Origin: Rufibacter hautae
GTDB lineage: Bacteria; Bacteroidota; Bacteroidia; Cytophagales; Hymenobacteraceae
Length of the DNA: 64,000 bases
Reading direction: 5' to 3'
Assembly: GCF_008271695.1 (NCBI RefSeq)
Contig: NZ_VKKY01000002.1
Location: 1,426,001-1,490,000 of the forward strand
Shown here: one piece after another, positions 15,147 through 23,267 of the stretch
Layout of the letters: each line of letters starts with the position of its first letter
Position numbering within the stretch: the first letter of the stretch is position 1
Translations under genes and position numbers: made by a program
Notes under the pieces: model-generated
The model's input: the letters and a program-made list of their open reading frames with translations, nothing else
Told to the model about the DNA's origin: nothing
Database searches by the model: none

Positions 15147-15926
15147 TTAATCTGGGAGGATTCTCTTGATGATGCGCAATTTGTGTGAGTAGCGCTTGCG
15201 CTCACGGTTATAGATGCCGTGGTGGTCCAGTTGGTCAATGCGCACCTCGCCCGAGGCGTGGATAATGCGCTGGTCTTCCAGCACAATGCCTACGTGCACA
15301 ATGCGGCCTTCCTCGTTGTCAAAAAAAGCAACATCGCCGGGGCGCGTCTGGCTCACGAAATGTACCTCCTGGCCATGGATGACCTGCTGGTAAGCATCGC
15401 GCTGGAGTTGGTGGCCGCATACGCCGTACACCTGCTGCACAAACCCTGAGCAGTCAATCCCGAAAATGGATTTGCCGCCCCACAGATAGGGCGCGCGCAG
15501 AAACTGAAGGGCAATTTTCTGCAGGAAATTCTCGCGGTACGGCAGGTTGGGGTTAGAGGCGCGGCCGTTGTAGAGCATGCGCTCCTCTCCCACCCGTATG
15601 CTCATACCGTCAAAGAAAGGCAACACGCTGCCCATGCCAATAGGCGTCACCCCTTCTTCACCGCTCACGGTCTGCACCAGGTCCATAGACCGGGCATGGG
15701 GCAGGCTGCGCCACTCCTGAAAATACGGATCAGGAACCGGAAAATGCTGCTTGAAATCTATCCAACCTTCGTAGTCATCGGCGGCGTTCCTGACTTGGAT
15801 CCACCTCTCCTGGGTCTGCAGCACCTCATAGCACTCGCCAAAAACCAATTGGGTGATTTGTTCGCTTTTATCAGACGGCTCCCGGCGCACCGGCACCAGA
15901 CTCAATTTGCAAATCCCGAAGTTCAA
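15147..15926 (-). CDS. NlpC/P60 cell-wall peptidase with SH3-like domain
   Basis: 259 residues. The N-terminal half is a bacterial SH3-like region (VPVRREPSDKSEQITQLVFG, then RWIQVRNAADDYEGWIDFKQ). The C-terminal NlpC/P60 domain has catalytic Cys in GIDCSGFVQQVYG (about residue 158), His in GRIVHVGIVLEDQRIIHA (about 210) and a third polar residue nearby. There is no signal peptide, so it resembles cytoplasmic YkfC-type enzymes that cut gamma-D-Glu-diaminoacid bonds in recycled murein peptides. The first codon is TTG at 15926; a 34-nt repeat begins 6 bp upstream and has probably replaced the native leader. Confidence 0.87.
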   Translation of the reverse strand: MNFGICKLSLVPVRREPSDKSEQITQLVFGECYEVLQTQERWIQVRNAADDYEGWIDFKQHFPVPDPYFQEWRSLPHARSMDLVQTVSGEEGVTPIGMGSVLPFFDGMSIRVGEERMLYNGRASNPNLPYRENFLQKIALQFLRAPYLWGGKSIFGIDCSGFVQQVYGVCGHQLQRDAYQQVIHGQEVHFVSQTRPGDVAFFDNEEGRIVHVGIVLEDQRIIHASGEVRIDQLDHHGIYNRERKRYSHKLRIIKRILPD

Positions 15927-15931
15927 TGTTT

Positions 15932-15965
15932 TAATGTGCTAATTTGAAAATGTGCTGATGTGCTA
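15932..15965. repeat. 34-nt TGTGCTAAT unit, solo copy
   Basis: TAATGTGCTAATT, five variable bases, then ATGTGCTGATGTGCTA. It matches the unit at 43053-43086 at 30 of 34 positions or more. It sits directly upstream of the TTG start of the NlpC/P60 gene, reading away from it. Confidence 0.85.
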
Positions 15966-16012
15966 CTTCAAGAGACCTTGGATGATTCTAAAAAAATGAA
16001 GCACCAACCTTG

Positions 16013-16048
16013 GTTTTGAGGCTGTTTTATAAAAATGAGGCTTGAAAC
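16013..16048. repeat. Dispersed palindrome, copy 5
   Basis: Left half GTTTTGAGGCTGTTTT, right half AAAATGAGGCTTGAAAC. It begins 3 bp past the smpB stop codon and may act as its terminator. Confidence 0.75.
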
Positions 16049-16050
16049 GG

Positions 16051-16524
16051 TTAGAAGCGCTCGCGGGCCATTTCACGTTTCACGTCTCGCTCCTTGATGT
16101 CCTCGCGCTTGTCAAAGAGTTTTTTACCTTTGGCCAGGGCTATCTCCACCTTCGCGAAACCACGTTCTGAGATGAAAAGCCTAGTGGGGATGATGGTCAC
16201 CCCTTGCTCCTGCGCCCCGTCTTTCAGCTGCTTCAGCTCGCGTTTGTTCAGGAGCAGCTTGCGGTCACGGGTGGGCTCATGGTTGTAGTGGGTACCCTCG
16301 GTGTATTTAGAGATGGTGATCTGGTGCAGAAACAGTTCGTTGCCATGGAAGGTGCAGTACCCGTCAGACAGGTTCACTTTCCCTTCCCTGATGGATTTGA
16401 TCTCGGTGCCACGTAGCATGATGCCGGCGGTGTACTTCACTAGAAACTGGTATTCATAGGATGCCCGCCGGTTTGAGATACTTACCGTCTTCTGCAGCCT
16501 GTCTTTCTCTTTTGATTTCGCCAT
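16051..16524 (-). CDS. smpB: SsrA-binding protein SmpB
   Basis: Binds tmRNA and delivers it to stalled ribosomes for rescue and tagging; cytoplasmic. 157 residues. Family blocks: SNRRASYEYQFLVKYTAGIM near the N-terminus, LRGTEIKSIREGKVNLSDGY, FLHQITISKYTEGTHYNHEP and KRELKQLKDGAQEQGVTIIP, with the basic tail KKLFDKREDIKERDVKREMA that enters the decoding site. Its ATG directly follows the stop codon of the upstream thioesterase (no gap), so the two are translationally linked. The tmRNA gene is not in this window. Confidence 0.97.
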   Translation of the reverse strand: MAKSKEKDRLQKTVSISNRRASYEYQFLVKYTAGIMLRGTEIKSIREGKVNLSDGYCTFHGNELFLHQITISKYTEGTHYNHEPTRDRKLLLNKRELKQLKDGAQEQGVTIIPTRLFISERGFAKVEIALAKGKKLFDKREDIKERDVKREMARERF

Positions 16525-16920
16525 TTAGTTTCTACTGTTCTTCAAAAGTCGGTGGATCTTCTCTTTTTTCAAAATTTTTTGGCCGGTTTGCCCGGTGGCT
16601 ACCAGCCGCTGACCAGCCTTTACGGTGATGTCGCAGCGTAGTTCGTTCTGCTGCAGGTTCTTGAAAACAGCCTCCACAGTTAAGGTCTCGCCTGCAAAAG
16701 CGGGGCTATGGTGGTCAATGTGCACCATGGTGCCGATGCCTTCCTCATCAGGGTCCTTCATCTCCAGCACAAACAAGCGGGAGGCCCATTCCATGGCTTG
16801 GGCCAGCGCAAAGGTGGAGCAGACCGGATGTACCAACCCCGCCTCAAACTGGGCAAAGTCTGCCTCAGTGACTACCTTGCGGTACACTTTGGAATCTCCT
16901 TCCTGAAAGGGGTTCTGCAT
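16525..16920 (-). CDS. Hotdog-fold thioesterase-like protein
   Basis: 131 residues. The pattern FEAGLVHPVCSTFALAQAME (about residues 27-46) with GIGTMVHIDHHSPAFAGETL (about 79-98) matches single-domain hotdog proteins related to fluoroacetyl-CoA thioesterase, in which the central His and neighbouring Glu/Thr shape the active site. An acyl-CoA thioesterase or binding role is likely, but the substrate is unknown. It is transcribed directly before smpB with the stop and start codons abutting, an operon pairing with no obvious metabolic logic. Confidence 0.75.
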   Translation of the reverse strand: MQNPFQEGDSKVYRKVVTEADFAQFEAGLVHPVCSTFALAQAMEWASRLFVLEMKDPDEEGIGTMVHIDHHSPAFAGETLTVEAVFKNLQQNELRCDITVKAGQRLVATGQTGQKILKKEKIHRLLKNSRN

Positions 16921-16997
16921 AATTGAACAATCTGGGAACGAAGATTAAGATTTTCTACGCATATTCAACCCTATCCGGCTAAATATCCTGGCTCACC

Positions 16998-18266
16998 ATG
17001 AAAATGTATTTGCTGACTTTGCCCCTGTTTGTGCTGGGCACCACCCTGTCGCTGGCGCAGGCCAAAACCGATAAACTCCTGGCTCGCTTATTGGAGAAAC
17101 ACCCCGAAAAGTTCAAGACGCTGCTCGCCGATCCGGAGAAATACAGAATCCAGATTCTTTACACCCAAATAGACCGCAACAAAGACAATTCTCCTACTTT
17201 CAAGACTTACCGCTACCGGGTGAACGCGCAGGAATACTTCAACCCGGCCAGCACCGTGAAACTGCCCGCCTCCCTCATGGCACTGGAGAAGATCAACTCT
17301 TTAAAAGTACCCGGATTGGCTAGGGAAACCACTATGCTCACCGACAGTGCCTACCAAGGCCAAACCACAGTGCGGCAGGACTCTACTTCAGCCACGGGCT
17401 TTCCATCCATTGCGCATTACATCAAGAAAATACTAGTCACCTCTGACAATGACGCCTACAACCGACTGTATGAATTCATAGGCCAGGAACCTTTGAATGA
17501 AGGGTTAAAAGCCAAAGGATATAAAAGCATCCGGCTGCCCATCAGGCTTTCCAGGTTTCTACCCATTGAACTAGACAAGTACACCAACCCGGTTCGTTTT
17601 CTGCAAAACGGGCAGGTGATTTACCAGCAGCGCCTGGTGAAAAGCAACAGAGACTACAAAAACCCCATCCCTATTCTCATGGGCATTGGTAACATCAACA
17701 ATGAGGACCAGCTGGTGATGGAGCCCCGCGATTTTGCCTTTTCCAACAACTTCGCCCTGGAAGACCAGCACCTGATGCTGCGGGCGCTGCTGTTCCCCGA
17801 GTCTGTGCCGGCGCAAAACCGCTTTCACCTCTCCCCCGAGGACTACAAGTTCCTGTACCAGTACATGTCGCAGTTGCCCCGCGAGACCGCTTACCCGCCA
17901 TACCCCGAGAAAGACTACCCCGATGCCTTTGTGAAGTACCTGCTCCTCGGCGGCCCTACCCGTTCCGAAAGATTACCTGAGCACATCCGGATCTTTAATA
18001 AAATAGGCCAATCTTATGGGTTCCTGACGGACAATGCCTACGTGGTGGATTTCAAGAACAAGGTGGAGTTCCTGCTCACCGCCACCGTGCACGTGAACGA
18101 GGACGGTATCTACAACGATGGCAAGTATGAGTATGACGAGATAGGGTTCCCTTTCCTCCGCGATCTAGGACAGGTGGTGTATGACCATGAACTGAAACGC
18201 AAACGGAAGCACGCGCCAGACCTGAGCCGTTTCAGGCTCGTTTATGACAAACAAGGCCAAAACTAG
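16998..18266 (+). CDS. Exported beta-lactamase-fold serine hydrolase
   Basis: 422 residues with a signal peptide (LLTLPLFVLGTTLSLAQA). The three hallmarks of penicillin-recognising serine enzymes are visible: SxxK in EYFNPASTVKLPASLM (about residue 92), SDN in ILVTSDNDAYNRLYEFIG (about 150) and KxG in FNKIGQSYGFLTDNAY (about 338). The architecture is class-A beta-lactamase-like, with an unusually long segment between SDN and KxG. It may be a lactamase-related esterase or peptidase rather than an antibiotic-degrading enzyme. The last 13 codons overlap a copy of the dispersed palindrome. It is divergent from the thioesterase gene (77 bp between starts). Confidence 0.82.
   Translation: MKMYLLTLPLFVLGTTLSLAQAKTDKLLARLLEKHPEKFKTLLADPEKYRIQILYTQIDRNKDNSPTFKTYRYRVNAQEYFNPASTVKLPASLMALEKINSLKVPGLARETTMLTDSAYQGQTTVRQDSTSATGFPSIAHYIKKILVTSDNDAYNRLYEFIGQEPLNEGLKAKGYKSIRLPIRLSRFLPIELDKYTNPVRFLQNGQVIYQQRLVKSNRDYKNPIPILMGIGNINNEDQLVMEPRDFAFSNNFALEDQHLMLRALLFPESVPAQNRFHLSPEDYKFLYQYMSQLPRETAYPPYPEKDYPDAFVKYLLLGGPTRSERLPEHIRIFNKIGQSYGFLTDNAYVVDFKNKVEFLLTATVHVNEDGIYNDGKYEYDEIGFPFLRDLGQVVYDHELKRKRKHAPDLSRFRLVYDKQGQN
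18226..18263. repeat. Dispersed palindrome, copy 6, inside a coding region
   Basis: Left half GCCGTTTCAGGCTCGTTT, right half ACAAACAAGGCCAAAAC. It forms the last codons (LSRFRLVYDKQGQN) of the serine hydrolase, so the repeat has been used as coding sequence. Confidence 0.6.
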
Positions 18267-18268
18267 AG

Positions 18269-18310
18269 CAAGACGGCCCCCGCCTGATAGTCCAGGCGGG
18301 GGCCGTCTTG
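18269..18310. terminator. GC-rich hairpin between convergent genes
   Basis: An 18-bp perfect stem, CAAGACGGCCCCCGCCTG (18269-18286) with CAGGCGGGGGCCGTCTTG (18293-18310), and a 6-nt loop. There is no T-tract on either side, so termination is inferred from position and stem strength. Confidence 0.65.
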
Positions 18311-18328
18311 CCTTCAGGAGGAAAAACC

Positions 18329-18562
18329 TTAGTGGCTGCCGGCAGAGTTGCCGCTTATATCGCCACCATCCTCGGAGCTGATGTTTCCTCTGCGGCCAGT
18401 GCCGCTGGGTGTGGTGCCCGGCGCCTCGCCGGTATGCGGGTTAGTGGCTGGCACATCGCCCCGCAGCGGAGCGCCTTCACCAGGTGCCTTAGTTTTGCCG
18501 GAGCTTGGGTTCCCTACTTTATCTTTACGATCATCTCGGTTCTTATTCGTTTCGTTTGCCAT
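18329..18562 (-). CDS. Small hydrophilic protein, unknown function
   Basis: 77 residues, no hydrophobic segment, rich in Gly, Pro, Ser, Thr, Asp and Lys (starts MANETNKNRDDRKDKVG). It looks intrinsically disordered. The start ATG is preceded by an A-rich AAAGAAG leader, as expected for a Bacteroidetes gene, and the 3' end faces an 18-bp hairpin shared with the convergent hydrolase. Overlapping frames on the other strand are Cys/Ala/Gly-rich and less plausible. I do not recognise a family. Stress-related disordered proteins of this composition are known, but no function can be assigned. Confidence 0.55.
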   Translation of the reverse strand: MANETNKNRDDRKDKVGNPSSGKTKAPGEGAPLRGDVPATNPHTGEAPGTTPSGTGRRGNISSEDGGDISGNSAGSH

Positions 18563-18683
18563 CTTCTTTAGGATTAAAGTGATTACTCAATACCTTAATT
18601 CATACGAAAAGGCAGCAGAACGGATACTTTTTTATAGGCGGGAAAGCGCACAGGTAAAAATCCAGGGCCAAAAACCTCCCTTT

Positions 18684-18720
18684 CGTTTTGGGGCTCATTT
18701 CTTCAAAAAAGGCCTAAAAC
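18684..18720. repeat. Dispersed palindrome, copy 7
   Basis: Left half CGTTTTGGGGCTCATTT, right half AAAAAAGGCCTAAAAC. The left half has CATTT where most copies have TGTTTT. Confidence 0.7.
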
Positions 18721-18845
18721 AAAGCTCTATCAGATCGTAGGTTCACTATCCAAAGGAACTTTTTACCAGATTTAAAGTTCAGCCATCGTAATTCACTCAA
18801 GTTGTAATTTATCCACGAAGCAGAAAACCCATCCTTACGCCTCGC

Positions 18846-18937
18846 AGGAGGGGAATCTCAAAATGCGTTAATAATATTTGATTGAAGTTTTTACTTTATC
18901 TGGTATTCCCCTCCTTGGAGGGGTAGGGGTGGGTTAA
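18846..18937. repeat. CCCCTCCTTGGAGGGG-type repeat
   Basis: AGGAGGGGAAT at the left end is complementary to ATTCCCCTCCT at 18905-18915. The latter continues as CCCCTCCTTGGAGGGG and GGTAGGGGTGGGTTA. A related sequence lies at 32148-32177. Similar TCCTTGGAGGGG motifs are scattered in intergenic DNA of many Bacteroidetes. Confidence 0.6.
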
Positions 18938-18970
18938 GGAGAGCTATTTATTTATCCTTTTGTAAGGTAA

Positions 18971-19963
18971 TTAACCCAATGGCAGGGCTTCGCCGATATC
19001 CAGAATCCTGAGTTGCCCCGGGATCTCCCCCGCTGCTTCCAGGCGTTTGAGCCAGCGCACCGGCTCACCCAGGGGTTCATCAGACAAGTCAAACGTCCCG
19101 AAGTGCATGGGTACCAGCGTGCCGCCCTTCAGGTCTTTGAACGCCTGCACCGCCTCGGCGGGGTTGGTGTGGCTGGGTTGCATAATGAACGCCGGGTTGT
19201 ACGCTCCCACGCCCAGAATACAGGTATCTATGTTAGGGAACAACTTCTGGATCTCGCGGTAATGCTGATCGTACCCAGAATCGGCCCCAAAATACAGGGT
19301 GTGCGTTGCGGTCTGCAGCATAAAACTGCCCCACAGAATAGTATTATTATCCGTCATCCCGCGTTTGTGCCAGTGGTACGCCGGTAGGTAAAACACCTTA
19401 GGACCGTTCTCCTTTACCTGGTATTGCTGGTACCAACCAGCTTCCTGCACCGGGTTAGAAGGCATCCAGTTCTGGATCAGGCCCTTCATCTTCAAAGAGG
19501 TGAGTACGGTAAAAGAATGCGTTTTGCTCAGGGTCTTGAGGCTGGCTTTGTCGCAGTGGTCAAAGTGGCCGTGGGACAGCAGCACATAGTCTATGTGCGG
19601 CAACTCATGGGGCTGCACCGGAAAAGGCACTTTGCGTTTGAGCATGGATACCCCGTAAAAAAGTGGATCGGTGAGAAACGTGACGCCACCCAACCTGATG
19701 AAGAAGGTGGCGTGCCCCAGCCATACCATTCCGTCCTGCTTCCCGTTCAGGAAAGCCTTGGGGTCTCGCACCGTGGGTAGCCAGGTATCGGTTTTCTTCT
19801 CTTCCCGCTGCGGATTTTTGGTCAGTTTCCACCGCAGGGCCAGCAGCATAGATTGGTTTCCCTGCTTGAATTCGCCTATGAACCGGCCATCTTGGAGGGG
19901 ATTGCCTTTCCAATTCTCACGGATAACCCTTAGATCTGGGTTCAACAAAAAGCTATGTGTCAT
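18971..19963 (-). CDS. MBL-fold metal-dependent hydrolase (NAPE-PLD-like)
   Basis: 330 residues, no signal peptide. The metallo-beta-lactamase metal site is visible: VLLSHGHFDHCDKASL (HxHxDH, about residue 130), AYHWHKRGMTDNN (about 196), YFGADSGYDQHY (about 225) and LVPMHFGTFDLSDEP (about 287). With the N-terminal WLGHATFFIRLGGVTFLTDP it matches the NAPE-PLD / UlaG-like branch, which includes phosphodiesterases and lactonases. The substrate is unknown. It stands alone, divergent from the susC-like gene (about 207 bp between starts). Confidence 0.87.
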   Translation of the reverse strand: MTHSFLLNPDLRVIRENWKGNPLQDGRFIGEFKQGNQSMLLALRWKLTKNPQREEKKTDTWLPTVRDPKAFLNGKQDGMVWLGHATFFIRLGGVTFLTDPLFYGVSMLKRKVPFPVQPHELPHIDYVLLSHGHFDHCDKASLKTLSKTHSFTVLTSLKMKGLIQNWMPSNPVQEAGWYQQYQVKENGPKVFYLPAYHWHKRGMTDNNTILWGSFMLQTATHTLYFGADSGYDQHYREIQKLFPNIDTCILGVGAYNPAFIMQPSHTNPAEAVQAFKDLKGGTLVPMHFGTFDLSDEPLGEPVRWLKRLEAAGEIPGQLRILDIGEALPLG

Positions 19964-20170
19964 CTTACATTATACTGAACTAAGAACGCCGGCCCTGAAT
20001 ACCTCTCCCCTTGGAAGCCAAATTACCGCAAAAACTTAAATAACCTATCTTTTCACCTGTACCTACACACTTAACGGCAGACCAATAAATCCTTTCTAAT
20101 GGTTGAATTCTACGGCAGATTCTCTAAATTATAAACGAAATATAATCCCTCACTACAAATTCCAACGCAC

Positions 20171-23100
20171 ATGAAAAAACTCTACAGATTGCTTTTGTTC
20201 TTTTGTGCTTTTTGCTGCATGGAGGAACTGGCAGCCCAAGAACGGCAGATAACCGGCCGGGTCCTGTCTTCCGGCGACGGCACGCCCGTGATTGGGGCCA
20301 GCGTGGTGGTGAAAGGCACAACCAGCGGCACCAACACCGATGCCTCCGGGAATTACACCATTTCTACCACCTCCGCCGCTACTACCCTGGTGGTCTCTTT
20401 TATTGGGTTTACCACGCAAGAAGTGCCCATCAATGGCAGATCTTCCATCACGGTTTCCCTGGTGCCCGATGTCCAGCAACTGAATGAAGTGGTGGTGACG
20501 GCCTTCGGGCGGGAGCAGGAGAAAAGAACTTTGGGCTACTCGGTGCAGGAAGTGGGCGCGGAGCAGATTGCCCAAACCCGCAACCCTAACGTGGTGAACT
20601 CGCTGCAGGGCCGGGTGGCCGGGGTACAGGTGCTGGGTACGGGAGGTACGCCGGGCGCCGGTTCCCGCATTCAGATCAGGGGCATCAACTCTCTTTCGCC
20701 GGGCGCCAACAACCAGCCTTTGTTCGTGATTGACGGCATTCCCATCAGCAACGAGACCATCGCCGGAAACCAACTGCCCAGCGCGGGTTCCAACGCCATC
20801 AACAGCGCCGAACAGTTTGCTTTCACCAACCGCGCCGCCGACATCAACCCCGATGACGTGGAAAGCATGACCGTGTTGAAAGGCGCCGCCGCCACTGCCT
20901 TGTATGGGCTGCGTGCTGCCAACGGTGCCATCATCATCACCACCAAGAAAGGCCGTGCCGGCGCCACCACCGTCAACTTCAGCACCAACTTCGGGGTAGA
21001 CGAAATCAACAAGACGCCGGAGTACCAGACCAAATACCGCGAGGGACTTGGCGGACGCCTGCGGGTTACCTCTGCCGGGGCGCCTAACCGGTTCCAGACT
21101 TTCGGGCCGCTCATCACCGATGAACCGTTCTATGACAACTTCAAGAACTTCTTCCAGACCGGCACCCGCTTTGACAACAACTTAAGCGTATCGGGCGGGA
21201 ACGAGAAAGCCACTTTCCATACCTCGGCCTCGCATTTCACCCAGGAAGGCATTGTGCCTAACTCAGACTGGAAACGCACCACGGTAAAATTGGGCGGGAA
21301 CGTCAACTTCTCAGAGAAATTCGCGGTGAACGGTACCGTAAGCTACAGCCAGTCGGGCGGGAACAAGGCGGCCTCTGGTGACAAAGGCATCATGTCGGCG
21401 CTCACCTACCATACCACCACCTTTGACGTGAACGACTACATTAACCCAGACGGGACCATGAAGGTGTATGCGCCGGGCGTTATTGACAACCCCCGGTACC
21501 TGGCCGAGAACAGCACCCTGAAAGATGACGTGAACAGGGTCATCGGGAACATTGGCTTCAACTATGATTTCCTGCCCTGGCTTCGCTTCAACTACAAATT
21601 GGGCGCCGACGTGTACAGCGACAACCGCACGCGACTGGTGCCGGGCCCTATTTTCCAGGGAGCGCCCACGCTGGACATCGCGGCCGGTACCGGAGGGTTC
21701 ATCATTGAGGAGCGGGTAAATTATCGCGAGATCACCTCCAACGCCTTCCTGACCGCCGAACACTCCTTCTCAGAGAACCTTAACGCCTCGCTTATGCTGG
21801 GGAACAGCATTGAGAACCAGGCCTCTGATATCCTCAATACTCGGGGCGAGCGCTTCACGGTGCCTATGTTCTACCACCTTTCCAACACCGCCAACATTTT
21901 CACCAGCAACGGTATCAGTGACCGGCGTTTGATTGGCGCCTTCTTTGATGCCAAGGTAGATTACCGCAACATGCTGTTCCTGAACGTGACCGGCCGGAAT
22001 GACTGGACCTCTACCCTACCTAAACAAAATCGTTCTTTCTTCTACCCATCGGTGAGCACCAGCTTCATCTTCTCTGAGATGCTGGGCTTGTCAGACAACC
22101 GCTTCTTTAATTTTGGGAAAGTGAGGGCCTCCTGGGCCGAGGTAGGGAAAGACACTCAGCCTTACCAAGTGGGCACCTACTTTGGGTCCGCACGCGATTT
22201 CCCTTTTGGTAACCGGAACGGTTTTGTGGTGAGCACCGCTATTGGCGATCCGCAATTGAAACCAGAAACCACCACGTCTATTGAGTTTGGTTCTGAGCTG
22301 CACTTCTTCCAGGGCCGCTTAACGGTAGACGCTACTTACTACCGGTCCAGAAGTAAAGACCAGATCATTCCGGTGCCTACCAGCGTCACAGCCGGTTTGC
22401 TCACCTACACCACCAACGCGGGCGAGATCCAGAACACCGGGGTTGAATTGCTGATTTCTGGCACGCCGGTGAAGATCAATGACTTTTCCTGGGATGTGGT
22501 CCTGAACTGGTCCACCAACAAAAGCAAGGTGCTCTCCATTACCCCAGCCGTGCCGGAGATTATCTTCCAGGATGACCGCATCATGAACAAGTTGGTGGTG
22601 GGCGGTTCGGCCGGCGACCTGTACGGCCGTCCTTTCCTGCGCGATGACCAGGGTCGTCTCATCATCGGGACCAACGGGTTACCTACTTTAAGCCCAGCCA
22701 CGCCGCTGATCAAAGTGGGCAATGCCTTACCAGACTGGCAAGGCGGTATCACCAACACCATCACCTGGAAAGGGGTTAGCTTAACGGCCCTTATTGACAT
22801 CCGCCAGGGTGGTGACGTTTATGACGTAAGTATGCGAAATCGCATCAGAAACGGCATTGACGTCAGAACCGAGAACCGCTACCAGCAGATCACCTTCAAC
22901 GGGGTGAATGCCAACGGCGAGCCGAACACCATTCCGGTAGTGCTGGATGAGACCTTTTACCGCAACGGGAACAGCTTCAATGATGCCGCAGACGTGCTGC
23001 TCCAGGATGCCTCCTGGGTGCGCCTCCGCAACGCGCAGCTTTCCTTTACCCTGCCGGCCAGCGTTATTGGTAAATCGCCGTTCAAGAGCATCCGCCTGAA

Positions 23101-23254
23101 TGTGACCGGCAACAACCTTTTCCTGATTACGCCATTTGAAGGCTTTGACCCCGAGACTCCAACCTATGGCTCTGGCAGCAATGCCTTGGGATACACCGGC
23201 TACGGCATCCCGGCGGTGAGAAGCTACACTTTTGGCCTGAATGTAACCCTTTAA
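20171..23254 (+). CDS. SusC/RagA-type TonB-dependent outer membrane transporter
   Basis: 1027 residues. A signal peptide (LYRLLLFFCAFCCMEELAAQ) is followed by a carboxypeptidase-regulatory-like domain (QITGRVLSSGDGTPVIGASV), the TonB box region LNEVVVTAFGREQEKRTLGY, the plug (VVNSLQGRVAGVQV to ANGAIIITTKKG, about residues 135-260) and a 22-strand-type barrel to the C-terminus, which ends in aromatic/hydrophobic YTFGLNVTL. In SusCD systems this protein imports oligomers captured by the SusD lipoprotein. The susD-like gene follows 13 bp later. No CAZyme, peptidase or regulator is adjacent, so the substrate cannot be guessed. Confidence 0.96.
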   Translation: MKKLYRLLLFFCAFCCMEELAAQERQITGRVLSSGDGTPVIGASVVVKGTTSGTNTDASGNYTISTTSAATTLVVSFIGFTTQEVPINGRSSITVSLVPDVQQLNEVVVTAFGREQEKRTLGYSVQEVGAEQIAQTRNPNVVNSLQGRVAGVQVLGTGGTPGAGSRIQIRGINSLSPGANNQPLFVIDGIPISNETIAGNQLPSAGSNAINSAEQFAFTNRAADINPDDVESMTVLKGAAATALYGLRAANGAIIITTKKGRAGATTVNFSTNFGVDEINKTPEYQTKYREGLGGRLRVTSAGAPNRFQTFGPLITDEPFYDNFKNFFQTGTRFDNNLSVSGGNEKATFHTSASHFTQEGIVPNSDWKRTTVKLGGNVNFSEKFAVNGTVSYSQSGGNKAASGDKGIMSALTYHTTTFDVNDYINPDGTMKVYAPGVIDNPRYLAENSTLKDDVNRVIGNIGFNYDFLPWLRFNYKLGADVYSDNRTRLVPGPIFQGAPTLDIAAGTGGFIIEERVNYREITSNAFLTAEHSFSENLNASLMLGNSIENQASDILNTRGERFTVPMFYHLSNTANIFTSNGISDRRLIGAFFDAKVDYRNMLFLNVTGRNDWTSTLPKQNRSFFYPSVSTSFIFSEMLGLSDNRFFNFGKVRASWAEVGKDTQPYQVGTYFGSARDFPFGNRNGFVVSTAIGDPQLKPETTTSIEFGSELHFFQGRLTVDATYYRSRSKDQIIPVPTSVTAGLLTYTTNAGEIQNTGVELLISGTPVKINDFSWDVVLNWSTNKSKVLSITPAVPEIIFQDDRIMNKLVVGGSAGDLYGRPFLRDDQGRLIIGTNGLPTLSPATPLIKVGNALPDWQGGITNTITWKGVSLTALIDIRQGGDVYDVSMRNRIRNGIDVRTENRYQQITFNGVNANGEPNTIPVVLDETFYRNGNSFNDAADVLLQDASWVRLRNAQLSFTLPASVIGKSPFKSIRLNVTGNNLFLITPFEGFDPETPTYGSGSNALGYTGYGIPAVRSYTFGLNVTL

Positions 23255-23267
23255 TCCCCTACTGATC

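Larger units (their letters stand above)
18563..18970. other. Intergenic region with repeats
   Basis: About 400 bp between two minus-strand genes. It holds dispersed palindrome copy 7 (18684-18720) and a GC-rich inverted motif (18846-18937). No gene was seen. Confidence 0.55.

Noticed and set aside
18348-18740. Plus-strand frame opposite the small hydrophilic protein
   Set aside because: The frame has unusual composition, overlaps a palindrome copy and lacks a plausible start; the minus-strand reading is more credible, though not certain.
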